In this document: piece after piece, positions 1-7,014 of the stretch | How positions within the stretch are numbered: position 1 is the stretch's first letter | Layout of the letters: every line of letters starts with the position of its first letter | Made by a program: the position numbers and the translations under genes | Assembly: GCA_945828175.1 (NCBI GenBank) | Contig: CALZQD010000069.1 | Span: forward strand, 1-7,820 | Reading direction: 5' to 3' | Origin: an uncultured Bacteroidales bacterium | Lineage (GTDB): Bacteria > Bacteroidota > Bacteroidia > Bacteroidales > Muribaculaceae | Length of the DNA: 7,820 bases | The notes under the pieces: generated by a model | Database searches by the model: none | What the model was told of the DNA's origin: nothing | What the model saw: the letters and a program-made list of their open reading frames with translations, nothing else

Positions 1-39
1 CTCGCCTCAAACTATGCAACCTCTGATTTAATATTTATT

Positions 40-96
40 ATGAAACAGGCTCTTACATTACCGACCGCCGGCTTTCGGGCCCGATGCGGCTGGTAG
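40..96 (+). CDS. Possible 18-codon leader ORF (speculative)
   Basis: ATG at 40 opens an 18-codon frame, MKQALTLPTAGFRARCGW, ending at TAG 94-96. The AT-rich run before its ATG resembles the run before the first large gene: 17 of 19 bases are identical between 26-44 and 224-242, both ending in TTTATTATGAA. No Shine-Dalgarno or promoter is visible and the peptide resembles nothing I know. Its stop lies in the loop of the 79-110 inverted repeat. It could be a leader peptide, a chance frame, or part of a longer frame entering from outside the window. Chance is the most likely. Confidence 0.12.
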   Translation: MKQALTLPTAGFRARCGW

Positions 97-110
97 TGAG
101 GCTGTCGGGC
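79..110. repeat. GC-rich inverted repeat (possible RNA hairpin)
   Basis: GCCCGA at 79-84 is exactly complementary to TCGGGC at 105-110, around a 20-base loop. A competing pairing exists: GATGC (83-87) with GCATC (111-115). No T-run follows directly, so it is not a standard intrinsic terminator. It lies in a GC-rich island (61-116) inside an otherwise AT-rich leader. Confidence 0.35.
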
Positions 111-127
111 GCATCCTTAAGTTTAAA

Positions 128-155
128 ATTTGTATGCAAATATTAAAAAATATTT
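128..155. repeat. Two overlapping AT-rich inverted repeats
   Basis: ATTTG (128-132) pairs with CAAAT (137-141) around TATG. AAATATT (138-144) pairs with AATATTT (149-155) around AAAA. Both are perfect but almost purely A/T, so they are weak as RNA and could arise by composition. Their position 50-80 bases upstream of the promoter's -7 element would suit a regulator site or an UP-like AT tract; no known operator was recognised. Confidence 0.25.
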
Positions 156-159
156 TACC

Positions 160-183
160 AGGCAATTTTTATCGCCTTTTTTT
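160..183 (+). terminator. Weak intrinsic terminator-like hairpin
   Basis: AGGC (160-163) pairs with GCCT (174-177), and the second arm runs into seven T's (177-183). The stem is only four base pairs, with one more A-T pair beyond a mismatch, so it would be a poor terminator alone. Its place just upstream of the operon promoter suits the end of a preceding + strand transcript. Confidence 0.25.
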
Positions 184-213
184 AGTATGACTTCAAAGTT
201 TATATTAACTTTG
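181..213 (+). promoter_or_regulatory. Bacteroidota-type promoter for the operon
   Basis: TAACTTTG at 206-213 matches the Bacteroidota primary sigma factor -7 consensus TAnnTTTG exactly. A weak -33 candidate, TTTAG at 181-185, sits 20 bases upstream where TTTG would be expected. Transcription would begin a few bases after 213, giving a 5' untranslated leader of roughly 20 bases before the ATG at 238. No equally good match was seen in the later intergenic gaps, which supports one transcript for all five genes. Confidence 0.6.
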
Positions 214-226
214 TAGAAATCTAATT

Positions 227-231
227 TAAGG
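227..231 (+). promoter_or_regulatory. Ribosome binding site of the amidase gene
   Basis: TAAGG lies six bases before the ATG at 238, a plausible though short Shine-Dalgarno match. It supports that start together with the signal peptide that begins immediately after it. The other four genes have only A-rich DNA before their starts, as is common in Bacteroidota. Confidence 0.4.
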
Positions 232-237
232 TTTATT

Positions 238-3195
238 ATGAATCTAAGACCTAAAAAACTAATCTGTGCAATAGCTGTAATTTTACTTGCAAGCGGCGTC
301 CAGGCCATCACGCCCGAGGAGACTGCCCTTAACGTAATTAACAGACACAGACCCGGAGTCAGCGCATTAGGCGACATAAAGGTCGAGGATGTCATCATCG
401 ACAGCAAAAAGAAAACCATCACCGTAAAATACAACGAGACAGCCGCCTACGTTCCCTTCACGACCGAAAACGTCGGCAGTTTCGAGAAAGAGCTCGCCGA
501 GGCTCTCGGCTATGGCGACTACCGCATAACCGTCACCGCCAACGGCCGCGATTTTAAAGATTTGGCTCTTTTCGCAAAGAAAAAAATCGTCGGCCCGACC
601 GAGAAAGACCCCTTCGTCACCCGCATAGGCGCCAACGCCGCGCCGCTCGGCCTCGACGGCACCAACATAGCCCTCTGGCAGAGTCACGGCTGGTATTTTG
701 AGCCTAAGCTCAACCGCTGGGAGTGGCAGCGCGCCCGCATCTTCCAGACCGTCGAGGACCTCTACACCCAGAGCTACGTCATGCCCTTCCTGATGCCCAT
801 GCTCGAGAACGCCGGCGCATATGTCATGAGCCCGCGCGAGCGCGACATCAATACCACAGAAATCATCGTCGACAACGACGGCGCCTTAGCCTACGCAGGC
901 TACGAGGAGAGTGGCTCATGGTCGACCTCGGCCAACAAGGCCTTCGCCCACCGCAAAGCCGAGCTCCACAACGGCGACCATCCCTTCGCCGAAGGCACAG
1001 CCCGCGTCGCCCGCACCGTCAAATCAGACAAGGCGTCGGCAACCGCCAAATGGAACGCCTATTTTGACAAAGCCGGCACATACGCCGTCTATGTAAGTTA
1101 TACAACCGAGCCGAACAGCACCAAAGCCGCACACTATACCGTCCACGCAGCCGACGGCGACCACCGCTTCGACATCAACCAGCGCATGGGCGGCGGCACT
1201 TGGATTTATCTCGGTCACTTCCCCTTCGAGGCCGGCGAGACAACCGTCGTAAGCCTCGACAACAAAGGCCGCGACAACAAGAGCGTCGTCAGCGCCGACG
1301 CCGTCAAGATCGGCGGCGGCATGGGCAATGTAGCCCGCATTGTCAAGCAGCCGCTCGACGACATCGACTACCAATATGTCACAAGCCATTATCCCCGCTT
1401 CGTCGAAGGCGCCCGCTACTTCCTCCAGTGGGCCGGTGCTCCCGACAGCGTCTTCACCCCCTCGGACTATGTCAACGACTACGGCGACGACTACAAATGC
1501 CGCGGCCTTTGGGTCAACTGGCTCGCCGGCGGCTCGTCGATGCTTCCCGGCCGCAAAGGTCTGAATATTCCGGTCGACCTCTCGTTTGCTTTCCACAGCG
1601 ACGCCGGCACGACCCTCAACGACTCGATTATCGGTACGCTCGGCATCTACTCGACAGCCAACGGCACTAAACCCAACGGTACTTCGGCTCTCGCCGCCCG
1701 CGACCTCACCAACCTCATCGTAACCAACATCGTCGACGACGTGCGCCGAAGCTTCGAGCCCGACTGGACCCGCCGCGGCATGTGGGACAAGAGCTATTTC
1801 GAGGCACGCGTTCCCGAAGTTCCGGCAATGCTGCTCGAGCTGTTGTCGCATCAGAATTTCGCCGACATGAAGTATGGTCTTGACCCGGCCTTCCGCTTCA
1901 CCGTCTCTCGCGCCATCTACAAAGGTATGCTTGAGTTCATCGCCCACCGCGACGGCCGCGAATATGTCGTGCAGCCCCTGCCGGTCAACTCATTCGCCAT
2001 CACGGCAGCCGGCGACCGCAGCTACCGCCTCGCCTGGGCCGAGACAATCGACAGCCTCGAGGCCACAGCCAAACCCGACTACTATATTATAGAAGAGCGA
2101 CTCGATAACGGCAGCTTCCGCGAGATTGCCAAAGTCGACGTACCCGAATACACCGTCAGCATCAGCGACAGCAAGATTCACAGCTACCGCATCGTCGCCG
2201 GCAACAAGGGCGGCGTCAGCTTCCCGTCGGAGACTCTCGCGCTCTGCGACCTCAACAACGGCTCTAAGTCCGTCACCATCGTCAACGGCTTTACCCGCGT
2301 CAGCGCTCCCGACTGGTTTGAGTCGGGCGACAGCACCGCTCTGATCGGCGGCTTCTATGACACACGCGACCACGGCGTGCCCTACATCAACGACATCTCG
2401 TTTATCGGCAGCATGTTTGAATTCCGCCGCAGTATCCCCTGGATGGACGACGACGCAGCCGGCTTCGGTGCATCGCGCGCCAACTATGAGGATAAGGTCA
2501 TCGCCGGCAACACATTCGACTATGTAGCCGTCCACGGACAGGCCATCGCAGCCGCCGGACACTCGTTTGTCTCGTCGAGCCTCGAGGCATTCTGCAAAGA
2601 TGAGTCTGCTCCCGCCATCGTCGACCTCATCCTCGGCAAACAGAAAGAGACAGCCCGCGGCCGCGGCGTCTACGGCACAAACTATAAGGCATTCCCCGCC
2701 CAACTTCAGGCAAAACTCAGAAAATCGGCCGACGCCGGCGCTGACATATTCGTCAGCGGCGCCTATGTCGCCACCGACATCTGGGACAATCCGTTCTCTG
2801 ACGAAGCCACGGCCGAGGCCGACAAGAAATTCGCCAAGGAAGTGCTCGGCTACTGCTGGCGCGTAGGCCAGGCATCGGTCACAGGCGAGGCCTACGAGGT
2901 GCCGTCGCGCTTCAGAGCCTTCACCGGCGGCGACTATAAGTTCTCTAACGAACTCAACGCCGACTGCTACGCCGTCGAGTCGCCCGACTCGTTCTATCCC
3001 GCCGACGACAAGGCCGGAGCGACCATTATGCGCTACACCGAGAACAACCTCATCGCCGGCACGGCCACTCGCTTCGACAACTACCGCACGGTCGTCATCG
3101 GCTTCCCCTTCGAGACCATCGTCTGCCGCGACAAGCGCGACTCGCTGATGAAACAGATACTCGACTTCTTCGACAAGAAGAACGACAAAAAATAA
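238..3195 (+). CDS. Secreted Amidase_3-like cell-wall amidase with inserted golvesin-type domain
   Basis: 985 residues. Residues 1-23 form a Sec signal peptide (basic MNLRPKK, hydrophobic core, cleavage probably after VQA) with no lipobox cysteine, so the protein is periplasmic or exported. Residues 24-115 are an unnamed alpha/beta domain. Residues about 143-205 read as the first half of Amidase_3: SHGWYFEP with H150, E173 in TVEDLYT, and LENAGAYV followed by RERD. Residues about 228-360 match the golvesin C-terminal type domain (AVYVSYTTEP, HYTVHAADGDHRFDINQR, GGGTWIYLGHFPF, SADAVKIGGG). The amidase resumes at about 390-570 with FHSDAG (H453) and VPAMLLELLSHQN (E534). H150, E173, H453 and E534 would be the zinc and catalytic set. 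An Fn3-like domain spans about 583-670. The remaining 315 residues resemble a class I GATase-like fold (FVSGAYVATD, VVIGFPFET) with no obvious catalytic triad. Relatives are often labelled xanthan lyase, probably because of the golvesin-type domain; peptidoglycan amidase is preferred here. First gene of the operon. No T9SS sorting domain is visible. Confidence 0.75.
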   Translation: MNLRPKKLICAIAVILLASGVQAITPEETALNVINRHRPGVSALGDIKVEDVIIDSKKKTITVKYNETAAYVPFTTENVGSFEKELAEALGYGDYRITVTANGRDFKDLALFAKKKIVGPTEKDPFVTRIGANAAPLGLDGTNIALWQSHGWYFEPKLNRWEWQRARIFQTVEDLYTQSYVMPFLMPMLENAGAYVMSPRERDINTTEIIVDNDGALAYAGYEESGSWSTSANKAFAHRKAELHNGDHPFAEGTARVARTVKSDKASATAKWNAYFDKAGTYAVYVSYTTEPNSTKAAHYTVHAADGDHRFDINQRMGGGTWIYLGHFPFEAGETTVVSLDNKGRDNKSVVSADAVKIGGGMGNVARIVKQPLDDIDYQYVTSHYPRFVEGARYFLQWAGAPDSVFTPSDYVNDYGDDYKCRGLWVNWLAGGSSMLPGRKGLNIPVDLSFAFHSDAGTTLNDSIIGTLGIYSTANGTKPNGTSALAARDLTNLIVTNIVDDVRRSFEPDWTRRGMWDKSYFEARVPEVPAMLLELLSHQNFADMKYGLDPAFRFTVSRAIYKGMLEFIAHRDGREYVVQPLPVNSFAITAAGDRSYRLAWAETIDSLEATAKPDYYIIEERLDNGSFREIAKVDVPEYTVSISDSKIHSYRIVAGNKGGVSFPSETLALCDLNNGSKSVTIVNGFTRVSAPDWFESGDSTALIGGFYDTRDHGVPYINDISFIGSMFEFRRSIPWMDDDAAGFGASRANYEDKVIAGNTFDYVAVHGQAIAAAGHSFVSSSLEAFCKDESAPAIVDLILGKQKETARGRGVYGTNYKAFPAQLQAKLRKSADAGADIFVSGAYVATDIWDNPFSDEATAEADKKFAKEVLGYCWRVGQASVTGEAYEVPSRFRAFTGGDYKFSNELNADCYAVESPDSFYPADDKAGATIMRYTENNLIAGTATRFDNYRTVVIGFPFETIVCRDKRDSLMKQILDFFDKKNDKK

Positions 3196-3243
3196 CCCGC
3201 AACGAATAAAAACTTTAAATTACATAACCTAAAAACCAATTAC
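3196..3243 (+). other. AT-rich gap between amidase and glycosyltransferase genes
   Basis: 48 bases of mostly A/T without TAnnTTTG, hairpin with T-run or Shine-Dalgarno. The A-rich stretch before the ATG at 3244 probably serves translation initiation. Read-through from the upstream promoter is the simplest interpretation. Confidence 0.5.
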
Positions 3244-4704
3244 ATGAAAACTACTATCAACTGCTTCCTCCCCTATGCCGATCCGGCACAAGTGAAAGCC
3301 ACAGTCGAAGGTCTCAAAGAGAGCCCGCTCGTATCAAAGATTTTCCTCCTTGCTACAGGCGAACACTGTGAAGCTGTCGAGGGCTGCGAAGTAATCAAGA
3401 CCGACGGCCTCAACACATCAGAGAAAATGAAGAAAATCGCCGCCGCTGCCGACGCCGAATATATACTTCTTTGCACCAAATACAACAACCTCGTGATGGG
3501 CTACTTCGCCCTCGACCGTTTCGTCAAGATCGCCCAGGACTCGAAGGCCGGCATGCTCTACGCCGACAGCTACACGATTGTCGACGGCAAGAAGACAAAC
3601 TCGCCCGTCATCGACTATCAGTTCGGCTCGCTGCGCGACGACTTCGGCTTCGGCTCGGTGCTCTTCTTCAACGCCGCCGACTTCAAGAAAGCCGCTGCCG
3701 GCATCGACAAAGACTACAAGGCCGCCGGCCTCTATGACCTGCGCTTGCGTCTGAGCCGCATCGCCCCCATCGTCCACATCAACGAATATCTCTACAGCGA
3801 CGTCACCGTCGACAACCGCAAATCGGGCGAAAAGATCTTCGACTATGTCGACCCGAAGAATCGCGGCGTACAGATCGAGATGGAAGACGCCTGCACCGCT
3901 CACCTCAAAGAAATAGGCGGTTATCTCGCACCCAAGTTCACTCCCATCGAGTTCAACAAGGGCGACTTCGAGTATGAGGCATCGGTCATCATCCCCGTCC
4001 GCAACCGCGTGCGCACAATCCGCGACGCCATCAAGAGCGTGCTCTCGCAGAAGGCCGACTTCCCTTTCAACCTCATCATCATCGACAACCACTCGACTGA
4101 CGGCACAAGCGAGGCCATCGAGGAATTCACCTCTGATCCCCGCGTCATCCACATCATCCCCGAACGCGACGACCTCGGCATCGGCGGCTGCTGGAATGCC
4201 GGCGTCAATCACGAGAAATGCGGCAAGTTCGCCGTCCAGCTCGACTCTGACGACGTCTACAAAGACGAGACCACTCTCGCCAAGATGGTCAAGGCCTTCT
4301 ACGACCAGAACTGCGCCATGGTCGTCGGCACATATATGCTGACCGACATCGACATGAATATGATTCCGCCGGGCGTAATCGACCACAAGGAATGGACACC
4401 CGAGAACGGCCGCAACAACGCCCTGCGCATCAACGGCCTCGGCGCTCCCCGCGCGTTCTACACCCCGCTGCTGCGCGAAATCCATGTGCCCAACACCTCT
4501 TACGGCGAAGACTACGCCCTCGGCCTCGCCTTCTCGCGCCACCATCAGATCGGCCGCGTCTACGACGTCGTCTATCTCTGCCGCCGCTGGGAAGACAACT
4601 CCGACGCTGCGCTCGACATCAACAAGATGAACGCCAACAACCTCTACAAAGACCGCATCCGCACCTGGGAGCTCCAGGCCCGCTGCGCAATGAATAAAGA
4701 CTGA
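3244..4704 (+). CDS. Family 2 glycosyltransferase with tandem GT-A halves
   Basis: 486 residues, no signal peptide or membrane segment, so probably cytosolic. Residues about 245-455 are a GT2 domain: SVIIPVRNR (247-255), the [13 protein letters not shown] loop (278-290) for the nucleotide, QLDSDD (332-337) giving the metal-binding DxD at D334/D336, GED (421-423) as probable catalytic base region, and RRWEDN (447-452). Residues about 3-200 appear to be a second, degenerate GT-A copy with the same order of elements: [27 protein letters not shown] where the DxD should be, FGFGSVLFF and YDLRLRLSR. Donor and acceptor sugars cannot be told from sequence. It follows the amidase gene by 48 AT-rich bases with no clear promoter and precedes the DUF4922 gene by 6 bases. 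The start at 3244 puts the first beta strand directly at the N-terminus, as expected for a GT-A fold. Confidence 0.85.
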   Translation: MKTTINCFLPYADPAQVKATVEGLKESPLVSKIFLLATGEHCEAVEGCEVIKTDGLNTSEKMKKIAAAADAEYILLCTKYNNLVMGYFALDRFVKIAQDSKAGMLYADSYTIVDGKKTNSPVIDYQFGSLRDDFGFGSVLFFNAADFKKAAAGIDKDYKAAGLYDLRLRLSRIAPIVHINEYLYSDVTVDNRKSGEKIFDYVDPKNRGVQIEMEDACTAHLKEIGGYLAPKFTPIEFNKGDFEYEASVIIPVRNRVRTIRDAIKSVLSQKADFPFNLIIIDNHSTDGTSEAIEEFTSDPRVIHIIPERDDLGIGGCWNAGVNHEKCGKFAVQLDSDDVYKDETTLAKMVKAFYDQNCAMVVGTYMLTDIDMNMIPPGVIDHKEWTPENGRNNALRINGLGAPRAFYTPLLREIHVPNTSYGEDYALGLAFSRHHQIGRVYDVVYLCRRWEDNSDAALDINKMNANNLYKDRIRTWELQARCAMNKD

Positions 4705-4710
4705 CCAGCA

Positions 4711-5649
4711 ATGACAGCCAAGACATCGTCACAGGAAGTCAACCGTTTTCTCGACGCCCAGATTGCCGAGTGGCCTCAGGCCTCCGGCAATTTCGAGGCG
4801 CTGAAAGGCGTCAAAGTCAAGGACCTCGACGTCGACGGCATGAAGATTAAAGTGCAGTTCAACCCCGCGCGCATCGTCTCGTCGGCCGCCAAGGTCGACG
4901 CCAAGTCGCTCAAGGAACGCAAATGTTTCCTCTGCGCCGAAAACCGTCCGGCCGTACAGCGCGGCATCGACTGGGGCGAATACTACACGATACTCATCAA
5001 CCCCTTCCCCATCTTCCCGCGCCATCTCACCATCCCCGACAAACGCCACACCGACCAGCTCATCAGCGGCCGCATCGCCGACATGATCGCCTTGGCTTCG
5101 GAGCTTGACGAATACACCGTATTCTACAACGGCCCGAAATGCGGCGCCTCGGCTCCCGACCATATGCACTTCCAGGCCGGCAACAGCGATTTCCTCACCA
5201 TCGCCGAGACCCTCGAGGACGCCGAACTCAAGACCATAGCCACCGACGGCGAGGCAACCCTCGCAGTCGAGGATACCCTGCCGCTGAAAGTCTTCGTCAT
5301 CGACACCGATAACGCCGAGGCAGGCCAGCGCCTCTTCGACCGCCTCTACGCCGCTATGCCCGTTCCCGAAGGCGAGCGCGAGCCGATGATGAACATCCTC
5401 TGCTACGCCACTCCCGCCGGAGTGCGCCTCGTCGTCATCCCGCGCAAACGCCACCGTCCGAGCTTCTACGGCACCGAAGGCGACGACACCATGCTGCTCA
5501 GCCCCGCATCGGTCGACATGGGCGGCGTATTCATCACACCCCTCGAAAAAGACTTTGAAAAAATCGCCGCCGACATCGTCCGCCGCATCTACGACGAGCT
5601 CTGCCTCACGACAGACGAAATCGACGATATTGCATCAAAAATCAAATAA
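4711..5649 (+). CDS. DUF4922 protein, HIT/GalT-superfamily nucleotidyltransferase or phosphorylase
   Basis: 312 residues, no signal peptide, probably cytosolic. The core motif is HMHFQ at H151-M-H153-F-Q155, the HxHxQ signature of GalT, Apa2-type ATP adenylyltransferase and GDP-galactose phosphorylase enzymes. By analogy with GalT, H153 would be the nucleophile that becomes nucleotidylated. CFLC (C72, C75) resembles the first zinc pair of GalT, and NPFPIFPRHLTIP (97-109) matches the strand that carries a conserved histidine in these folds. The C-terminal part has PRKRHRPSFYG (244-254), rich in basic residues that could bind phosphate. The substrate is unknown; a sugar phosphate or nucleotide sugar linked to cell-wall turnover is inferred only from the neighbours. 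It starts 6 bases after the glycosyltransferase stop and ends 2 bases before the next start, so translation is probably coupled. Confidence 0.75.
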   Translation: MTAKTSSQEVNRFLDAQIAEWPQASGNFEALKGVKVKDLDVDGMKIKVQFNPARIVSSAAKVDAKSLKERKCFLCAENRPAVQRGIDWGEYYTILINPFPIFPRHLTIPDKRHTDQLISGRIADMIALASELDEYTVFYNGPKCGASAPDHMHFQAGNSDFLTIAETLEDAELKTIATDGEATLAVEDTLPLKVFVIDTDNAEAGQRLFDRLYAAMPVPEGEREPMMNILCYATPAGVRLVVIPRKRHRPSFYGTEGDDTMLLSPASVDMGGVFITPLEKDFEKIAADIVRRIYDELCLTTDEIDDIASKIK

Positions 5650-5651
5650 TC

Positions 5652-6968
5652 ATGAATCAACCTGTTGTAAAAGTAGGAATCCTTTCATTCGCCACGAGGC
5701 TTGAAATCGTGCTCCACGGCAGCTACACCGCCGCCGGCAAAGAATACAGCGGCCCGCAGACCATCGCCTTCGACAATGGAGCCATCGTCTTCGACGGTCG
5801 CTGCTTCGACGACACTCTTGACTTCAAACGCGCCGACGAGTCGTCGACCTTCGAGATCAAAGACGTCGTCATCGGTGTCAACTTCCACTGGGAACGCAAA
5901 GAAGACCAGACTTTTACAGGCGATCTTAGCGTCAAGGTGACGGGCGCCGAGGCGGCCGCCATCAACGTCGTGCCCGTCGAAGACTATCTGATGAGCGTCA
6001 TCTCGTCGGAGATGAGCGCCACGGCGTCGCTCGAGCTCCTCAAGGCCCACGCCGTCATCTCGCGCAGCTGGCTCCTCGCCCAGATTTACAAAAAAGACAA
6101 GAACCGCTGCGACTCCCATATCCAGGAAGGCACCGACGGCGCCGAGTATATCAAATGGTATGACCGCGAAGACCACGAGCACTTCGACGTCTGCGCCGAC
6201 GACCACTGCCAGCGCTATCAGGGCATCACACGCCAGTCGACGCCCAAAGTCGTCGAGGCCGTCAAGGCCACATGGGGCCGCGTGCTCACCTACGACGGAG
6301 AAATCTGCGATGCCCGCTTCTCGAAATGCTGCGGCGGTGTCTTCGAAGAGTTCGAGAACTGCTGGGAGCCCGTGCATCACCACTATCTCGGCGCTCGCCG
6401 CGACGATAAGGACGAAAACGACTTCCCCGACCTCCGCGACGAAGCCGAGGCATCACGCTGGATCAACAGCCGCCCCGACGCTTTCTGCAACACCGCCGAC
6501 GCCGAGATTCTCTCGCAGGTGCTCAACAACTACGACCAGGAGACGACCGACTTCTATCGTTGGCAGGTACACTACGGCCGCGAAGAGCTGTCGGCTCTCG
6601 CCAAAGAGCGCTCGGGCATCGACTTCGGTCAGATAATCGACCTCATCCCCGTCGAGCGCGGCACTTCGGGCCGCATAGTCCGCCTCAAAATCGTCGGCAC
6701 GGCCCGCACTCTCACCATCGGCAAAGAGCTCGAAATCCGCCGCACGCTGTCGAAGTCGCACCTCTACAGCTCGGCCTTCACCGTCGAGCGCCACGACATC
6801 GACCCGGCGACAGGCCTTCCCGGCTCGTTCACCCTCACGGGTGCCGGCTGGGGTCACGGCGTCGGACTCTGTCAGATAGGCGCCGCCGTCATGGGTGCCA
6901 AAGGCTACAGCTACACCGACATCCTCAACCACTACTTCGTCGACGCTGATATCGAAAAGAGATACTAA
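5652..6968 (+). CDS. SpoIID/LytB-domain peptidoglycan lytic transglycosylase homologue, no signal peptide
   Basis: 438 residues. Family hallmarks in order: the VPVEDYLMSVISSEM block (107-121), in which E120 aligns with the catalytic glutamate of SpoIID; LLKAHAVISRSWLL (129-142); a Cys/His cluster with H175, H177, C181, H185 and C186 just before QRYQG, similar to the zinc-site region known in clostridial SpoIID; FSKCCGGVFEEFENCWEP (223-240); and the C-terminal GAGWGHGVGLCQIGA block (397-411). SpoIID enzymes cleave glycan strands stripped of stem peptides, which fits the amidase in the same operon. The N-terminus, MNQPVVKVGIL, goes straight into the first beta strand of the domain. The in-frame sequence upstream overlaps the preceding gene and is not hydrophobic, so an export signal is absent, which is unusual for this family. 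It lies 2 bases after DUF4922 and 46 bases before ampG. Family assignment is firm; activity and location are inferred. Confidence 0.88.
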   Translation: MNQPVVKVGILSFATRLEIVLHGSYTAAGKEYSGPQTIAFDNGAIVFDGRCFDDTLDFKRADESSTFEIKDVVIGVNFHWERKEDQTFTGDLSVKVTGAEAAAINVVPVEDYLMSVISSEMSATASLELLKAHAVISRSWLLAQIYKKDKNRCDSHIQEGTDGAEYIKWYDREDHEHFDVCADDHCQRYQGITRQSTPKVVEAVKATWGRVLTYDGEICDARFSKCCGGVFEEFENCWEPVHHHYLGARRDDKDENDFPDLRDEAEASRWINSRPDAFCNTADAEILSQVLNNYDQETTDFYRWQVHYGREELSALAKERSGIDFGQIIDLIPVERGTSGRIVRLKIVGTARTLTIGKELEIRRTLSKSHLYSSAFTVERHDIDPATGLPGSFTLTGAGWGHGVGLCQIGAAVMGAKGYSYTDILNHYFVDADIEKRY

Positions 6969-7014
6969 CCAATCCTTGACATCAAACCAAGAAAAATCAA
7001 TCAAAAAACCCGCA
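6969..7014 (+). other. A-rich gap between SpoIID-like gene and ampG
   Basis: 46 bases, strongly A-rich on the + strand, with no inverted repeat, T-run or Bacteroidota -7 element. ampG is therefore likely to be co-transcribed with the genes before it. The ATG at 7015 has no Shine-Dalgarno match. Confidence 0.5.

Larger units (their letters stand above)
1..237. other. Gene-poor AT-rich leader upstream of the operon
   Basis: No convincing gene is present. One frame is open from the window edge to the TAG at 94-96 (31 codons), but its codons (TTA, ATA, TTT, CGG) are unlike the C-ending codons of the genes downstream, so a C-terminal tail of an upstream gene is possible but unsupported. From about 117 the sequence becomes extremely AT-rich. 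The stretch holds, in order, a GC-rich inverted repeat, two overlapping AT-rich inverted repeats, a short hairpin with a T-run, and a Bacteroidota-type promoter. It is most simply read as the end of a neighbouring transcription unit followed by the promoter of the operon. Confidence 0.6.

Noticed and set aside
61..120. tRNA or other stable RNA in the GC-rich island
   Set aside because: No cloverleaf arms, T-loop or acceptor stem could be drawn; only one six-base inverted repeat is clear.
1024..1947. 307-codon minus-strand frame inside the amidase gene, and similar frames at 1990-2703, 4729-5454, 5685-6383 and 7135-7743
   Set aside because: All overlap genes with strong family motifs on the + strand and have the same composition-driven V/A/D/E/G bias; no initiation signals were seen.
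238..3195. Xanthan lyase identity for the first gene
   Set aside because: No polysaccharide lyase fold or motif is visible. The golvesin-type domain probably explains the label, while the flanking sequence carries Amidase_3 residues and the neighbours are peptidoglycan genes.
3150..3195. Type IX secretion C-terminal sorting signal on the first protein
   Set aside because: The C-terminus ends in a charged helix-like tail (DFFDKKNDKK) without the beta-rich, glycine-containing pattern of T9SS sorting domains.
3418..4545. 375-codon open frame on the minus strand inside the glycosyltransferase gene
   Set aside because: Its predicted protein is a low-complexity mix of V, A, D, E and G, as expected from the complement of C-ending GNC codons. 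The + strand frame carries full GT2 motifs.
6976..6981. TTGACA, a perfect E. coli -35 hexamer upstream of ampG
   Set aside because: No -10 partner follows at a suitable distance, and Bacteroidota promoters use a different consensus.
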